Below the pieces are notes generated by a model, which saw only the letters and a list, made by a program, of their open reading frames with translations, had not been told where the DNA came from and searched no databases. Shown here one piece after another: positions 49,230 through 60,013 of a DNA stretch of 64,000 nt. Origin of the DNA: Euglena gracilis (Eukaryota; Euglenida; Euglenophyceae; Euglenales); assembly GCA_039621445.1 (NCBI GenBank), contig CP154956.1:63566257-63630256 (forward strand), in the 5' to 3' direction. A program made the translations under genes and the position numbers. Every line of letters begins with the position of its first letter. Within the stretch, counting starts at the first letter, position 1.

Positions 49230-49590
49230 ACTAGGGGGCAGTCGATGGCAAAGCGCCCGAGACTGGAACGGGGGCTGCAGGCTGGTGAGCCTCACCAACA
49301 GTGGCACCTCCTTCGGCACAAGCAACGTCCTGGCCCCAGCCCACTGCCTCAGGCCGTCGAGCAGGCTGCCGGCCGGCCCGGGTGGGGAGGCCGGGGTGGG
49401 CCCGAGGGGGAGGGAGGGGGGCGGCGCCAACGGCGGCCGGGCCTCCCCGGGCAGCTCCAGTTCGAACTCCGCATCCGGCGCGGGGTGGAGGGGGCGGCGG
49501 GCGGTGTGCCGCTGCGGAAACGACGGCAGGCGGAGGCGGGCGATTCCCCCTGCGAGCCAACACCCTGCAGCGGCGAACCAGTCGCAACAT
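49230..49590 (-). CDS. Exon island, unrecognised
   Basis: Minus-strand frame IARLRLPSFPQRHTARRP, then DAEFELELPGEARPPLAPP and LLDGLRQWAGARTLLVPKEV, ending PLLVRLTSLQPPF. A Pro-rich middle sits between two well-structured segments. Most upstream island of the minus-strand cluster below MCM9; its start is not visible. Confidence 0.5.
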
Positions 49591-50169
49591 GCAATCCAGT
49601 AACGTCCAATGCACGGTTCCACATCCGCCACCCACCGCACGCGACGCCTCGGAGGTTGAGGACAGCAGGACAATGGAAACCGCTCACACCGGCCACGAGC
49701 GAGGTCGGAATGGAGGTGTTTCCTTCTGGTAGCTCAGCTTTTGGACCGAGCAGATGGTGTCAGGCCTTCTGGTCCCTTTTCCGTGTGTGTCCCAAAAAAA
49801 AAACCGATACTGGCTAGAATTTGCACGGAGTGGGAGAATAACTTCACTGAGAGGGATGGTTTGAAAAAGATGGTTTGGTTTATATAAAAAACCCAGCAAG
49901 AATTTGTTAGCAGTTTTGAAATTTCGAGGCTCGAAATATGCATCACCGCCAAACTCCCACCTTAAAAGCAACAAAGTTGGTTGAGATAAACATAACCACC
50001 ACCAACACATGAGAGGTCATCAAATAATGGGGGGAGGGGTGTCGAATGAACCACCATTACATGGGCAGAAAAGTTTGCAGTTTGCATTGTCCACGGTGTT
50101 GAAACCGATCCATCAAAGGCCTGAGTGGGAGCCGAACTCCTTTGTAAGGCTGCCAAAATGGAAGCTATG

Positions 50170-50731
50170 CTGGTGTGGGGACGGAGTGGCGGGTGGATGG
50201 GTCAGGGATCGGTTGAGCCCTCCACCAGTGCACAGCTGGTAGCACTCCAGGTCCCGCGCATCGTACCCGTCCTCGGGGGCAGGGTGGGGGGTCACTTCTC
50301 AGCAACTTGTTGTCGGTGCTTTTCTGACCACTCTCTGGCCACTGCGAACCATGTTGTCTGGGAATGAAAAAAAAAATAAAACCTTGTCTGGCAGTAGAAA
50401 CTATCCCGGCATCCATTTGTCTTATTTGTAGGTGAAAAGAGGGTTCTGAGGCAGTGAACCGATCCCTTGGCAGTGCGCAGGGCTGGGCGGCGGCCGAGGC
50501 GTCCCAGTCCGAAGCGGAGAGCTCGCAGCCCATGAATCACGCCCACCGTCCGTCTGTGGGCCACGGAACAGCAAGTGGAGTGTGGCTTTTCTGGCACTTC
50601 ATGGATTACAGGTGCAATGCAGCAGCGTCCATCCAGTAAGAGTAAGCCATGGCTGGACCAGTCACTGTGTAGCATGCTGTGCGCACGCACACACGCACAC
50701 ACACACACACACACGCGCGCGCACGCACGCA

Positions 50732-50762
<31 letters not shown>

Positions 50763-53700
50763 CGGGGCCAGGCCCTCCCCTGAGGCTGTTAGGCGCAGGG
50801 CTTGCAGCACGAGGCACTCCTGCTCGGCATAGTACGTGTCCGGGTCGGCGGGGAAGACGGTGTGCAGCGCGCTGTCCCGCTGGAAGAGCCGGGCCACCGA
50901 GGTGCTGCCCTCCATGGCGATGACGGCGACCACTGCGTCCTGGCGGGTCACCTCAAGTCGGAACATGAGTCGGGCGTGGGCCTGGGCCAGGCGGGGCCAG
51001 GGGCTGGGGGTCTGGGCCACGCTTTGGAGCTTTGACTCCTTTATGCGTGCAGCACCGCAAAAAAAAACCAGATATCTGCCGCTGGTGTGGTGTTTCGACC
51101 CCCAGGTCTGCTGGCTGCTCTGGCTGAACAAACTTGTGAGGGGTTGTGGGGTCTCCGTCCCCGTTTGACAGGCCTGGTGTTTTGGGGTCCCCGTCCCTTG
51201 GTTTCCTGTGGGCTGGCCCCTCGGGGCTGCCTGGGGTTGCGGTCCCCGTCCCCATATGGCAGCGAACCGCCATACTCTGCCCCAAGTGTGTTGCCCCCTG
51301 CACAGGTTTTTAAGGACCGGGGGGTGGGGGGTTGGCACCCACACACCCACCCACCCAACCCTGGCAAAAATGAGACGTTAGAGGCCCCGGGGCCTCTAAC
51401 CGCATGGCTGCAATGCCACGGACGCGTTGAACAAACTCCTGGGGCGTACCAACTCTCCCCTTCATTTTCCCCAGAGTTCAAAAAAAATACACACAAGAAC
51501 AACATTATGCAACAATAAATACTTCTACTCCAAATATGAGCCCATATAAAAACTAAACACCAAAAAACCGACACCTCACATCTCTGAACAAGTTGGCTTC
51601 CCACTGCAAACAACAGGATTATGGCAAACCACCAAAGCACCATCACGTTCCAACTCGCCCCTGGGCGGACCAGGGACTCCAGCAGGCGGATGGTCGTGCG
51701 GGCTTGATTCCAGTCAAGGGACAGCCTCCGTCCAGAACAAAAGCAGCTCCTCCCCATCGAAATGGAAAGGACCCGAGCCGCAATGGGTTGCACAAGCAGA
51801 ACAACAATTTTGGGTGTGGTTTGACAGAAGCTCCTTGGCAGGGTGATGAACGGATTGGGGGGGGGGGGGCAAGACACCACGAAGCGCCCAAGGTTTATGA
51901 CAAGTGATGGAAATTTTTATGGAAACTGATCAGTTTTTGGAAGAGTGGAAGTGACTCGACCTCCCCCCTGGAGGTCGGTTGGAAAAAAAAGTATGGCTCA
52001 CCCAGATTTACCTAGGCTGTTGGAAGGGGTGGCCCCCTCGGGGGGGGGGGGGGGGGCAAAAACCAGTCCGTCACTCTGAAAACCCCAATCACCCGCCCTC
52101 CGGGAGGGGTCGACCAGAGAGTAAGTGATTTGTATACGGTGTACGGTTTGAGCAATGCCTTGCGTGCGGTCATCCTGCTGGCGCTGGAGCTCGTAGTAGC
52201 GGGTGAGCACTGTTTCCGCCTCCGGCGTCGGGAAGAGGCAGAGAGCCAAGAGACAGGTCTCCAAGCAGGGGTTTTCTGAAGAACCCCCAGGGGGGGGCCG
52301 CAGGCCGGCTGGAAAAAGGTGCTGGTTGGAAAAAAGGTGCTGGCTGGACCCTAGGGGTTGGGGGGGGGGTCCAAGGAGGCCGTTCAAACCCCGCTGGCAG
52401 CTGGACCCGGCGGCTACCCAAAACATGCCCAAAAAAGCCCAAATCTAGCTGGGTTGGAATTTTCCAGCCAAAATTTAGGTATAAAAAAAATACCGAAAGC
52501 CACACAAAAAGACCATTTTTGGCCATTTTTAGCCCCGTTTTCCTTTTTTCTTCGCGCCAAAACATTTTTTCGGTCCAGTCTGGCTTCGCCGGGCTGGCCC
52601 GAGCTTTATTTCAGTGGACCCCCGAGGGGGGGGGGGATCCGCAACCCAGCTGGGAGGTGCTGGCTGCAAAGGTGCTGGCTGGCTGGACCCCCCACGAAGG
52701 TAGGGTCCCCTCTGGCTTAAGAAACCCCCTGTCTCCAAGGCACCCCACCCATCTCCAATGCATGTTGGCCTTCCACAGGCCAAAATGTACAATCCATCAT
52801 TAACTTTTTATATTCTTTCATATTTTTTTAATTGGCAAATTTTTGCTCAAAAAGTGCCAACAATGGCATTTTGGCCAATTTTTGGCCGATTCTGGGTGCA
52901 ATATTTTGAAAATGAAAATGAAAATAAGAATTTGTGGCACAATTAAAAATAATTGCAAATTAAAAAGAGCTCAAAATGACACAAAATACCCCTACATCAA
53001 GGTATTGAATGATCATCTTCTCCCCCCCCCAGGGTATTGAGTGAGTGGGGAGGAGGGGGGGGGGGGGTGGTCTGGACATCCCCTCCCCTCCCCAGATGGG
53101 GAGGGGGAGGGGATGCAATTTTATTTCGCATGGGAACCTCCCCATGCGCCAAAAAAAATTCTGGCGCAAAGCGCCGGAAGCTTCCTTGGGGTTTGAATAA
53201 AGCCCAAAAATTGCGTTTTTTAACTCTGTTCTTTTTGAAAACCCCGCAAAAAAAATTGCATCAAAAATTTCATCTTTTTCAGTGTGAAGCGCCGAGAAAA
53301 AAATGTTTGGTTCTTCGGGGACCGGACCCCTCCCCCTCGGTCTGAAGGGGGCAACCCCCCCCCCTAATAGTGCTGCGGGGCCAATAGAGTCGCGGGTCCA
53401 AATAGTGTTGCACCTCCCGCTGGATGAAGCGAGCGTCCAATAGTGCTGCACCCCCCAAAACATAGCAATGCGAGCAGATGCACAAGGCGTGACACGTTAC
53501 GCCTTGTGCATCTGCATTTGTCACGCAACACTGCAGAAGCGGAAGCGGACCAATCCGACAGGCTGGGGGCACCGAAGAGCACCTCGCTGGCCTCAGAATC
53601 AAACATTGAGTTGGGAAAAGGGGTGCCTGTGGTGATAGGCCAGGACTAAGAGGCACCTAGTCCAATAGTACGGCAGGGTCCAAATAGTGCTGCACCCCCT

Positions 53701-56700
53701 GCCGCCGGAGGCGGCAATCCAATAATGCAATACTATTTGGGGGGGTCAAGTCTGGAACTTCCCCCTGGCCCTCCCCCCTGTACAAAACCAAACCCTCACT
53801 TAATACCCTGGCCCTCTCGCCTATCTCTCCGTCTCTGGCAGGACCGGGTGGATTGCCTTCACGACGGCGAAGTACTGCTGGATCATCGGAAGGTCCCAGA
53901 CGAAATCCCCACCACCCGCCACCGCTTCTCCGTCGAGGTCCTCCTCCCCCTTGATGGCCGCAGACCACGACGCCTTTGGGGCACCGGCTCTTTCCAGGAT
54001 GAACTTTGACACCTGCAAAGCGACAGGACCAGGTTAAGAGAAGGAGTTGGCTGAGGCATGGAGAAGGCCAAAGAGTCGAGGATATTTTTTCAAAGGCTTG
54101 GGTTGTTCGGTTCCAGCGTTGGTCAATCTTCGGGCACAGGAAGAGGCAGAATCTTCTGCTGCCGACGACGCTGACCTACTTCCTTTTCCATATCCCACCG
54201 TTCACTGAGACTCTTGGCCGCGATTTCATGTGCTTCCCTGCATTTGCATTGCTTCCTGGAGGGTTGTCTGGTTTTTATTTAGTAAGTTTGTATTTTTTTC
54301 AGTTTTTATTTTTTCCGGTTTGTATTTTTTACTGGGACAGTATAATTAAGTTTAAGATTTATTAAATTTAGGGGGGCAAGCCATCAATTTTTTTTAAAAA
54401 TAGCTCAGTGCATTTGATGAGCCGTCACTGAACTGCCACCGCCCAAACCAGAACTGGTCAAAGCAACCCCGCGCCAAGGAGGCACCTTGCGGTCCCACTC
54501 CTCGTTCTGGGTGTCCACCAGCAACAGGACCAGGTCGAACCGGCTCAGCAGCGGCGAGGCCAGCGTCGTGTTGATCGATAGGCTGCTGGTGGCGTCGAAC
54601 TTGCCCGTCCCCCGCGGGTTCGTGGCGGCGACGATGGTGCACCGGGCGGAGGGCCGGATGATGTCCCCATGGGCTACCATTCAGAAATTGGCCTCCATCG
54701 GCAGGACAGGCAATTTTGGTGGGAAAGTGTCCAGACCCATTGAAGAGGACCATGAGCCATCCAGCCCTGCTGGGTACTGAGTTTCGTCACCAGCCCTGCC
54801 TTCGCCACGCTGAGTGTCTGCTGCTCCATGGCCTCGTGGATGGCAGTTCGGTCGTGAGAGGGACCACTCAACTTTCAATATTCCGCCAAGAAAACATGTG
54901 TGAAACGAAATGGAGCACATATTGAGTTTGGGGCTCAGCCAGGGCCGATCAGAAAAGCCTGGTGGGGAGTCGACCCCTCCCCCTACAACGATGGTAGTTC
55001 GAGGGAAATATTCCTTTAACGCCAAGGAAAAATTTGACCTGAAAGTTGGTGCTCCTGGAAATATGGGAAGGGGTCGTGGGGGAGGTCTAACCTCCCCATC
55101 ATTTGCCATGGTTTATGGGTTTCCTTCCTCCTGTGTTCAGCTGCAGATGAAAGAATGCGAAATTGATGGTGGCAGAAGCTCTCAGTTGATAGAATTGACT
55201 TCCAGGCTAAAACATGAACCACAAGGCAGTGTAATCAGGCATTGACCAACCAAGTAACTAACCAAGCGTATACCTCTTGCTTTTCCAAATTTATTTTTTA
55301 TTGGTTTGCGCACTTTTAATGATTGGTCAAGAACATTAAAAGTACATAAACCAATGAAATTGTAACGGGTATCGCTCTTGCAAAAATTGGAAACAGAGCT
55401 CAGATCGCAGAGGGTTGCAGCTAGAACAACTTTGCACTTGCTCAAACAGTTCCCAGACACGTCTGGGTGAGCCCCAAACCCATAAATGTTAGGGGGAGAG
55501 ACATGCCCAAAGCAGGAGTTGGGCTGCACCACTTTGTACACAGGGGGAAATGCCGACACTGCAGCCAGAAGTCGAAAGCGATGCAGACCAGTCCCCGCCG
55601 TGCTCCGAGATGGAGGAGAACTCGTCGATGCAGCAAATGCCGCCGTCCGCCAGCACCAGCGCCCCGGCCTCCAGCACCCAGTCACCGGAGTCCTTCGTGG
55701 CCATCACCGTCAGCCCCGCGCTGGTGGTGCCGATGCCGGGGGCGGGGCACCACCGCTGGGGGGGGGGGGGACGCACCCGGGGCCCAGAAATGCCCCGGCC
55801 TGTGGTCAGCACTGCCCGGGCGCTCAGCTGGGAGGCGTACTTCAGGAACTGGGACTTGGCGGTTCCGGGGTCGCCGATGAGCAGCAGCAACTGGTGGCCA
55901 TCCCCACCCAGAGCGGAGAGGCGTTGGGTATCACTGGCACGGGGGAGGGAGATGGCCGCCGGGGCAGGTGACTCTCCCCCCGGATCCGCGTGCCAGCCTT
56001 CTCCATCTTCACTCCCCCAATGATGGTCATGGCCAGGCACAGCTTGACCAGGTACAGGCCGAAGACCTGCAGGGAGCAGAGGAGAGGGGAGGAGTGGCAC
56101 ACCACCGGGCGGGGTCAGGAGTGAAACCACTGGGAAGCACGCCAAATCGAGTTGGTACCGCCCCCCCCCCCCAGGGCGTCGAGGGAGGCCACACCTGTGG
56201 ACAGACGTGCCGGAGAATGGCGTCGCGGCCCCGCAGCGGGCGGTCGGCGTAGCGCCGCCAGAACTCCTCGAACCGCCCGCGGGTCTCCGGCAGGACGTCG
56301 ATGCAGTCCCGGAACTGGTTGGTGACCCGCAGCGCGTTGACCCGCAGGACGGGCTCCACGTCGCAGCGGACGCCGGGGAACAGCGGCGCCCATTGGCGCA
56401 TGGCGATAGCTGGGGGGGAGGAGGATGAGGGCCGCAACTGGGACCTCAAGCCGCATTGGAGACAGCCAGAACGATTTGACCTCATTTCCGCCAACCTCGA
56501 ACTGTGCCAGTGTCTCATGAGCGTCCGACACACAAACACCACTGCAAACGCCGTGGAGACGGCTCCATTGTGGACACGTGCCCTGCATGCGCCAGTCCTG
56601 ACCACCTTCCCAGCTTTGCTTTGCGGGGGACACACCTGTCAGCAGGACATCGTCGCCCGCCTTGCAGCTATCCACCAGGTCCTCCTCCAGCAGGCAGGTG

Positions 56701-58400
56701 ATAGACCTGGGGATCGAGCCCACCCCAAGCTGGGCGATGTGGTCCGCTGCAGGCCGCGCTCCCCTCCTGCGGGCATGGGCCAACTCTTTATGGGCCGCCC
56801 CCAGCTAGAAGCTTCCCGTTCCCTGTTGTTGTTCCAACCATTCGAATTACAGCCAGCACGTTCCTTCGCTGAGTCCGACAGAAAAAGCCAGCGGGGAATA
56901 TTTCCCCCCGACACAAACGCTCAGCCTGGGCTTGGATCCTGATGAGCTGGTAGTCCCATTTGAGGTCCACGCCATCAGGGGTGAACGAGGTCCCTTTGCA
57001 CTTGGGCAACACCTGCACAGATGACCAGGCAGCCAGGCCGGTGCACGAAGAAAGGCAACGTAACGTCAACTGAGCTGGGGTGATCGGCACAATTCTGCTA
57101 TTTGCATTCTACAAACCTGACATTCCATTGTGGGTTGTTCCCCCAAAGCTCACGCTTCCTTCGCTGGTCCAACTTTTTTTTTGCACCAACGTCCCCAATG
57201 CTAGGGGGAAACTGGAAAGCAGAGGGGGGGGGGGGCAACATGGACCCTGGAGTAATGCCACAAAAAAACACGGAAACTGCAAATAATCACAAAAAAAGAT
57301 AATAAGCAAAGCATGCTACTTGCATGTAAATTTGTTCAGGAGCTCCCCAAAATGTTACACTTTTTGGAGGACTGAGAAAATTCAAATACTCTGGAATTTT
57401 GGTCTAAAAAACTATGCAACTTCATTAACACCCAGAAGAAAATTTCAATTTCAATCTCATTGGATTTGGGACAGCTGGGCAGCGAACCTGTGGAATATTT
57501 CAGTCCTTGGAGATGCCTACCTGAAATTACCTTGTTGTGCCTACCAATAACTTTCTCTGCCAATCAACATGCTTCTTGGTACCGGCTTTTAGATTCAGCT
57601 CTCTGGTGAACATTGGCTTACCTGTTGCAGTCCCAGCCGTTTACCCCCCCCAAAAAAGACAGGAAAATGAAATTTTTTGGACTCAGGGCCAAATAAACTA
57701 AAAATTCAGTCCAAAAAAAACTGCACAGCAGAAATCAAAAATTAGCCAAAAAAAAAGAAAAAATCTAAGAGAAAATTTTCCAAAAAAAATTGAAACCCCA
57801 CAAAAAAACCCACAAAAAAAACGTGTTTGCACCCCCCAGCTGAAGGCAATTGTTGCAGTAGAAATTGGATCCAGACAACAAAAGCACACACCCATTAACA
57901 AACCTGCCCTAATGAAACCAGACAGCACAGTTGAGCACACCTGGCATCGGGAGGGTCGTGGCACAGCATCCTGTTGCTCGACATCACGCCACATCTCAAA
58001 GCGGCCGTTGCACTTATTACACCGGTATCCCTGCCGCACAACAAGAACTTTACGCATCCTTCTCAGGGGCTTCCTCTAGACTGCAGGTGGGGAACGAGTG
58101 CTCAGCTGCTGGATGCCAGCCAGATCAATGCAACTGATTTCTGTGTTTGGCTGGTGAACCCCCAAAAAGCTGACACGCGTGGTCCAGACTGACTTTGGCC
58201 CTCACTCGGGGGGGGGGGGGTTCTGGCGGGGTGAAGGAAACCCTGGGCCCAGTGCGCACCACAGTCCCCGGCACCACGATGAGGCGATGGGTGTCTGCGC
58301 TGCGAATGTCCGACACGGTCTTCTTGTGGGTTTCGTCGGTTAGGGGCAGTGTGCTCCATGGGCCAGGATGCTCGGAGCACGTTTGCTGATGGAAAGAAGG
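50170..58400 (-). CDS. MCM9: MCM9 (MCM-family DNA helicase), N-terminus not found
   Basis: Exons in order on the minus strand (plus coordinates): 58246 to about 58400; 57941-58065; 56929-57012; 56636-56741; 56195-56409; 55978-56066; 55798-55887; 55600-55734; 54773-54853; 54486-54647; 53838-54012; 52163-52230; 51664-51706; about 50775-50989; possible 50440-50560; about 50170-50290. Motifs: zinc finger (YRCNKC, then [14 protein letters not shown]), OB fold ([26 protein letters not shown]), Walker [17 protein letters not shown] loop, Walker [28 protein letters not shown] sensor 1, SPLLSRFDL arginine finger, [33 protein letters not shown]9-type features are HARLMF and ALHTVFP near the C-terminus. 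MCM9 works with MCM8 in homologous recombination and mismatch repair. Four introns are GT-AG, eight are element-type, and one (55888-55977) is unresolved. Confidence 0.93.
50690..50761. repeat. (CA)n-type microsatellite
   Basis: CA dinucleotides interrupted by a short CGCGCG/CGCACG block, in the last part of the MCM9 gene. Confidence 0.9.
50998..51663. mobile_element. Nonconventional intron element, MCM9
   Basis: Ends CAGGGGC and GCCCCTG on either strand. Flanks GGCGGGGC and GGCGGACC match at 6 of 8. Removal of 666 nt plus 8 nt gives [18 protein letters not shown], matching MCM9 without a gap. Confidence 0.85.
51715..52162. mobile_element. Nonconventional intron element, MCM9
   Basis: Ends CAAGGGACAG and CAATGCCTTG (inverted CAAGG, not CAGG). 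Removal of 448 nt plus 8 nt joins QQDDRT to [11 protein letters not shown] with the MCM9 spacing. Confidence 0.75.
52266..52731. mobile_element. CAGGGG element with perfect 8-bp duplication, nested
   Basis: Ends CAGGGGTTTTCTGAAG and CTTAAGAAACCCCCTG are inverted repeats. TCTCCAAG flanks both sides exactly (52258-52265 and 52732-52739). Subterminal CTGGAAAAAGGTGCTGG words belong to a dispersed family. Nested 27 bp inside an MCM9 intron element. Confidence 0.85.
53354..53745. mobile_element. Foldback element, word AATAGTGCTGC
   Basis: C run-TAATAGTGCTGCGG at the left and GCAATACTATT-G run at the right are imperfectly inverted. CCAAATAGTG(C/T)TGCACC recurs five or so times. It contains the perfect hairpin 53474-53515. 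Confidence 0.6.
53474..53515. repeat. Perfect 17-bp hairpin
   Basis: GCAGATGCACAAGGCGT, an 8-base loop, then its exact inverse complement. Near the centre of the AATAGTGCTGC foldback element. Confidence 0.9.
54651..54767. mobile_element. Nonconventional intron element, MCM9, 117 bp
   Basis: Ends GGGCCGGATG and CATCCAGCCC (inverted GGGC(C/T)GGATG). Removal plus 8 nt joins TKLST to [11 protein letters not shown] in frame, with one residue more than human MCM9 as recalled. Confidence 0.6.
54859..55596. mobile_element. Nonconventional intron element, MCM9
   Basis: Ends AGGGACCACTC and GACCAGTCCCC are imperfect inverted repeats. Flanks GTCGTGAG and GCCGTGCT match at 5 of 8. Removal of 738 nt plus 8 nt rebuilds the invariant [13 protein letters not shown] segment. 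Confidence 0.75.
55743..55797. mobile_element. Shortest nonconventional intron, MCM9, 55 bp plus 8
   Basis: Ends CGGGGCA and TGCCCCG. Flanks GCCGGGGG and GCCTGTGG match at 6 of 8. Removing 63 nt rebuilds [15 protein letters not shown], identical in spacing to other MCM9 proteins. No GT donor or AG acceptor fits. Confidence 0.8.
56750..56928. mobile_element. Nonconventional intron element, MCM9
   Basis: Ends CAGGCCGCGC and GCTCAGCCTG (inverted CAGGC(C/T)G). Removal of 179 nt plus 8 nt joins LIRIQA to [13 protein letters not shown] with exact MCM9 spacing. Confidence 0.8.
58074..58245. mobile_element. Nonconventional intron element, MCM9
   Basis: Ends CAGGGGCTTCCT and AGGAAACCCTG are inverted repeats with one indel. 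Removal of 172 nt plus 8 nt gives [20 protein letters not shown], aligning gaplessly with human MCM9 through the zinc finger. Confidence 0.85.
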
Positions 58401-58561
58401 AAGAGTCCCTGAGTAATAAAATGTAGCCCACCCCCTCATCGTTGCAGCAAGCGTTGACAGTTTTTGATTTGAAGTCACAGGTTTCATTTTGGCGCCTTTT
58501 TCAAAACATCATGTGCATCAACATACACCATTGTCAGAACGTGTGATGCACAGTGTAAAAG

Positions 58562-59039
58562 CAGGGGGGGGGGGAAATGCGCTCGCCCGGCCTCGGAAAA
58601 AATGCGCAAAAATGCGCAAAAATGCGCAAAAAAATGCGCAAAAATGCGCATTTTTGGAAAAAAATGCACAAAAAATGTGCAAAATCCGAGAAAAAATGCG
58701 CAAAAATCATGAAAATGCAAAAAAAATACCCAAAAACATGCAAAAATGGCACCAAATTTGAAGAAATTATGTAGAATAATGAGGAAAATGTAAGTTTCAA
58801 AAAAAGTCGAAAATTTCAAATTTTTGCAAAAAATTGCAAAAATGGTCAAAAAATGCGAAAATTTTGGAAAATCACGAAAAAATGTGCCAAAAAGCGAAAA
58901 AATGCACTGAAAAAAACGAAAAAATGCGCAAAAAATGCGAAAAAATGCGCAAAAATGCGCATTTTTGGAAAATTTGAAAAAATGCGCAAAAAATGCGCAA
59001 AAATGCGAAAAAATGCGAAACGCATTTCCCCCCCCCCTG
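58562..59039. mobile_element. CAG...CTG element with AAAATGCGC array and perfect 7-bp duplication
   Basis: CAG-G run-AAATGCG at the left is inverted as CGCATTT-C run-CTG at the right. GTAAAAG flanks both sides exactly (58555-58561 and 59040-59046). The interior is dominated by AAAAATGCGCA words, which give long charged pseudo-ORFs on both strands. Confidence 0.85.
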
Positions 59040-59923
59040 GTAAAAGGTTGATCGCGTCACAAGCTGTGCCATTTGTAATCCCATCTGTGTTTTTTTTTTT
59101 GCTGAAAATGCATGACTTGAAAGGAACGTAATTTTTGGGGAAACTGCTGAGGTCTTATTTCTTCAGAAGTAGGCCAGGTGATGACCTCGCCTCGTTTCCG
59201 TTTTTTTCCTAGAACCTGCCAATCAGAGGATTTCTTGAGGGCCCCGGGGGGGGGGGGGTCCCGCGGTGGCTGGAAAAGGGTGCTAGCTAGAAAAAAAGGT
59301 GCTGGCTAGACCCCCACTCGGGGGTGGGGGTCTGGTTATTTAGAAAAAAACGGGGAAAAAAAACGCCAAAAAAAACATCAAAAAACAAAGTGGAAGTTTC
59401 ATTGAAAAAAACTCGTCATGAAACACCAGACTTCGAATCCTGCTGAATATTATGATGACTGTTTCAGTTTTTGTGGAAATATTTTTTTGGCAGAAATGAC
59501 CCAGAAGTTGCCGAAAATGATTCAGAATGTGCATTCAAAAAAATTTCGTCCAAAACCTCGTGGGAATTTTTTTTAAAAAAAAACACTGTTATAATAAAAA
59601 AGCATCCAAAAAAAACAAGTTGCCAACTATGGGGGGTCCTGCGGAAAATGTCCCAAAAACCTAAATCCAGTTGGGTTGGCATTTTTTGCCAAAATTTGGA
59701 GGTGGAACCCCAAAAACCACCCAAGAGCCATTTTTAGCCATTTTGATCTTTGGCCTTTTCTTAAAACTCTTCAGCGCCTTGCACCGAAATTAAAACCTAG
59801 AAAAAATACAATAAATTGCTTTGTCTCGGGTGCACTGTCTCAGAGGTGCTGATCGGCTAAAAAAACCCTCCGGCAGGGGCGAAAGATGTGGGAATAGCAA
59901 TGTGCCACACTGGACATGGGCAG

Positions 59924-60013
59924 GTTGCTGCACCTAATGTACACCCGAGGGGCTCCACCCAAGAAACCTTGGCCGCCCCAAACCTCCTGGATGACCTGCT
60001 CTCCCAGCTGTAA
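59924..60013 (+). CDS. Possible terminal exon
   Basis: After GGGCAG (a possible acceptor) a 30-codon frame reads VAAPNVHPRGSTQETLAAPN then LLDDLLSQL and stops at 60011. The codon use and amphipathic end look genuine. No upstream exon was found, so this could be chance. Confidence 0.3.
   Translation, partial: VAAPNVHPRGSTQETLAAPNLLDDLLSQL

Larger units (their letters stand above)
52239..53837. mobile_element. Nonconventional intron element, MCM9, 1.6 kb with nested insertions
   Basis: Ends CAGAGAGCC and CCGTCTCTG (inverted CAGAGA). Removal plus 8 nt joins AIHPVLP to [14 protein letters not shown] in frame. Two younger elements sit inside it (52266-52731 and 53354-53745). Confidence 0.75.

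Noticed and set aside
58566-59030. Lys-rich and Phe/Ala/His-rich ORFs
   Set aside because: They arise from the AAAATGCGC word array of a mobile element.
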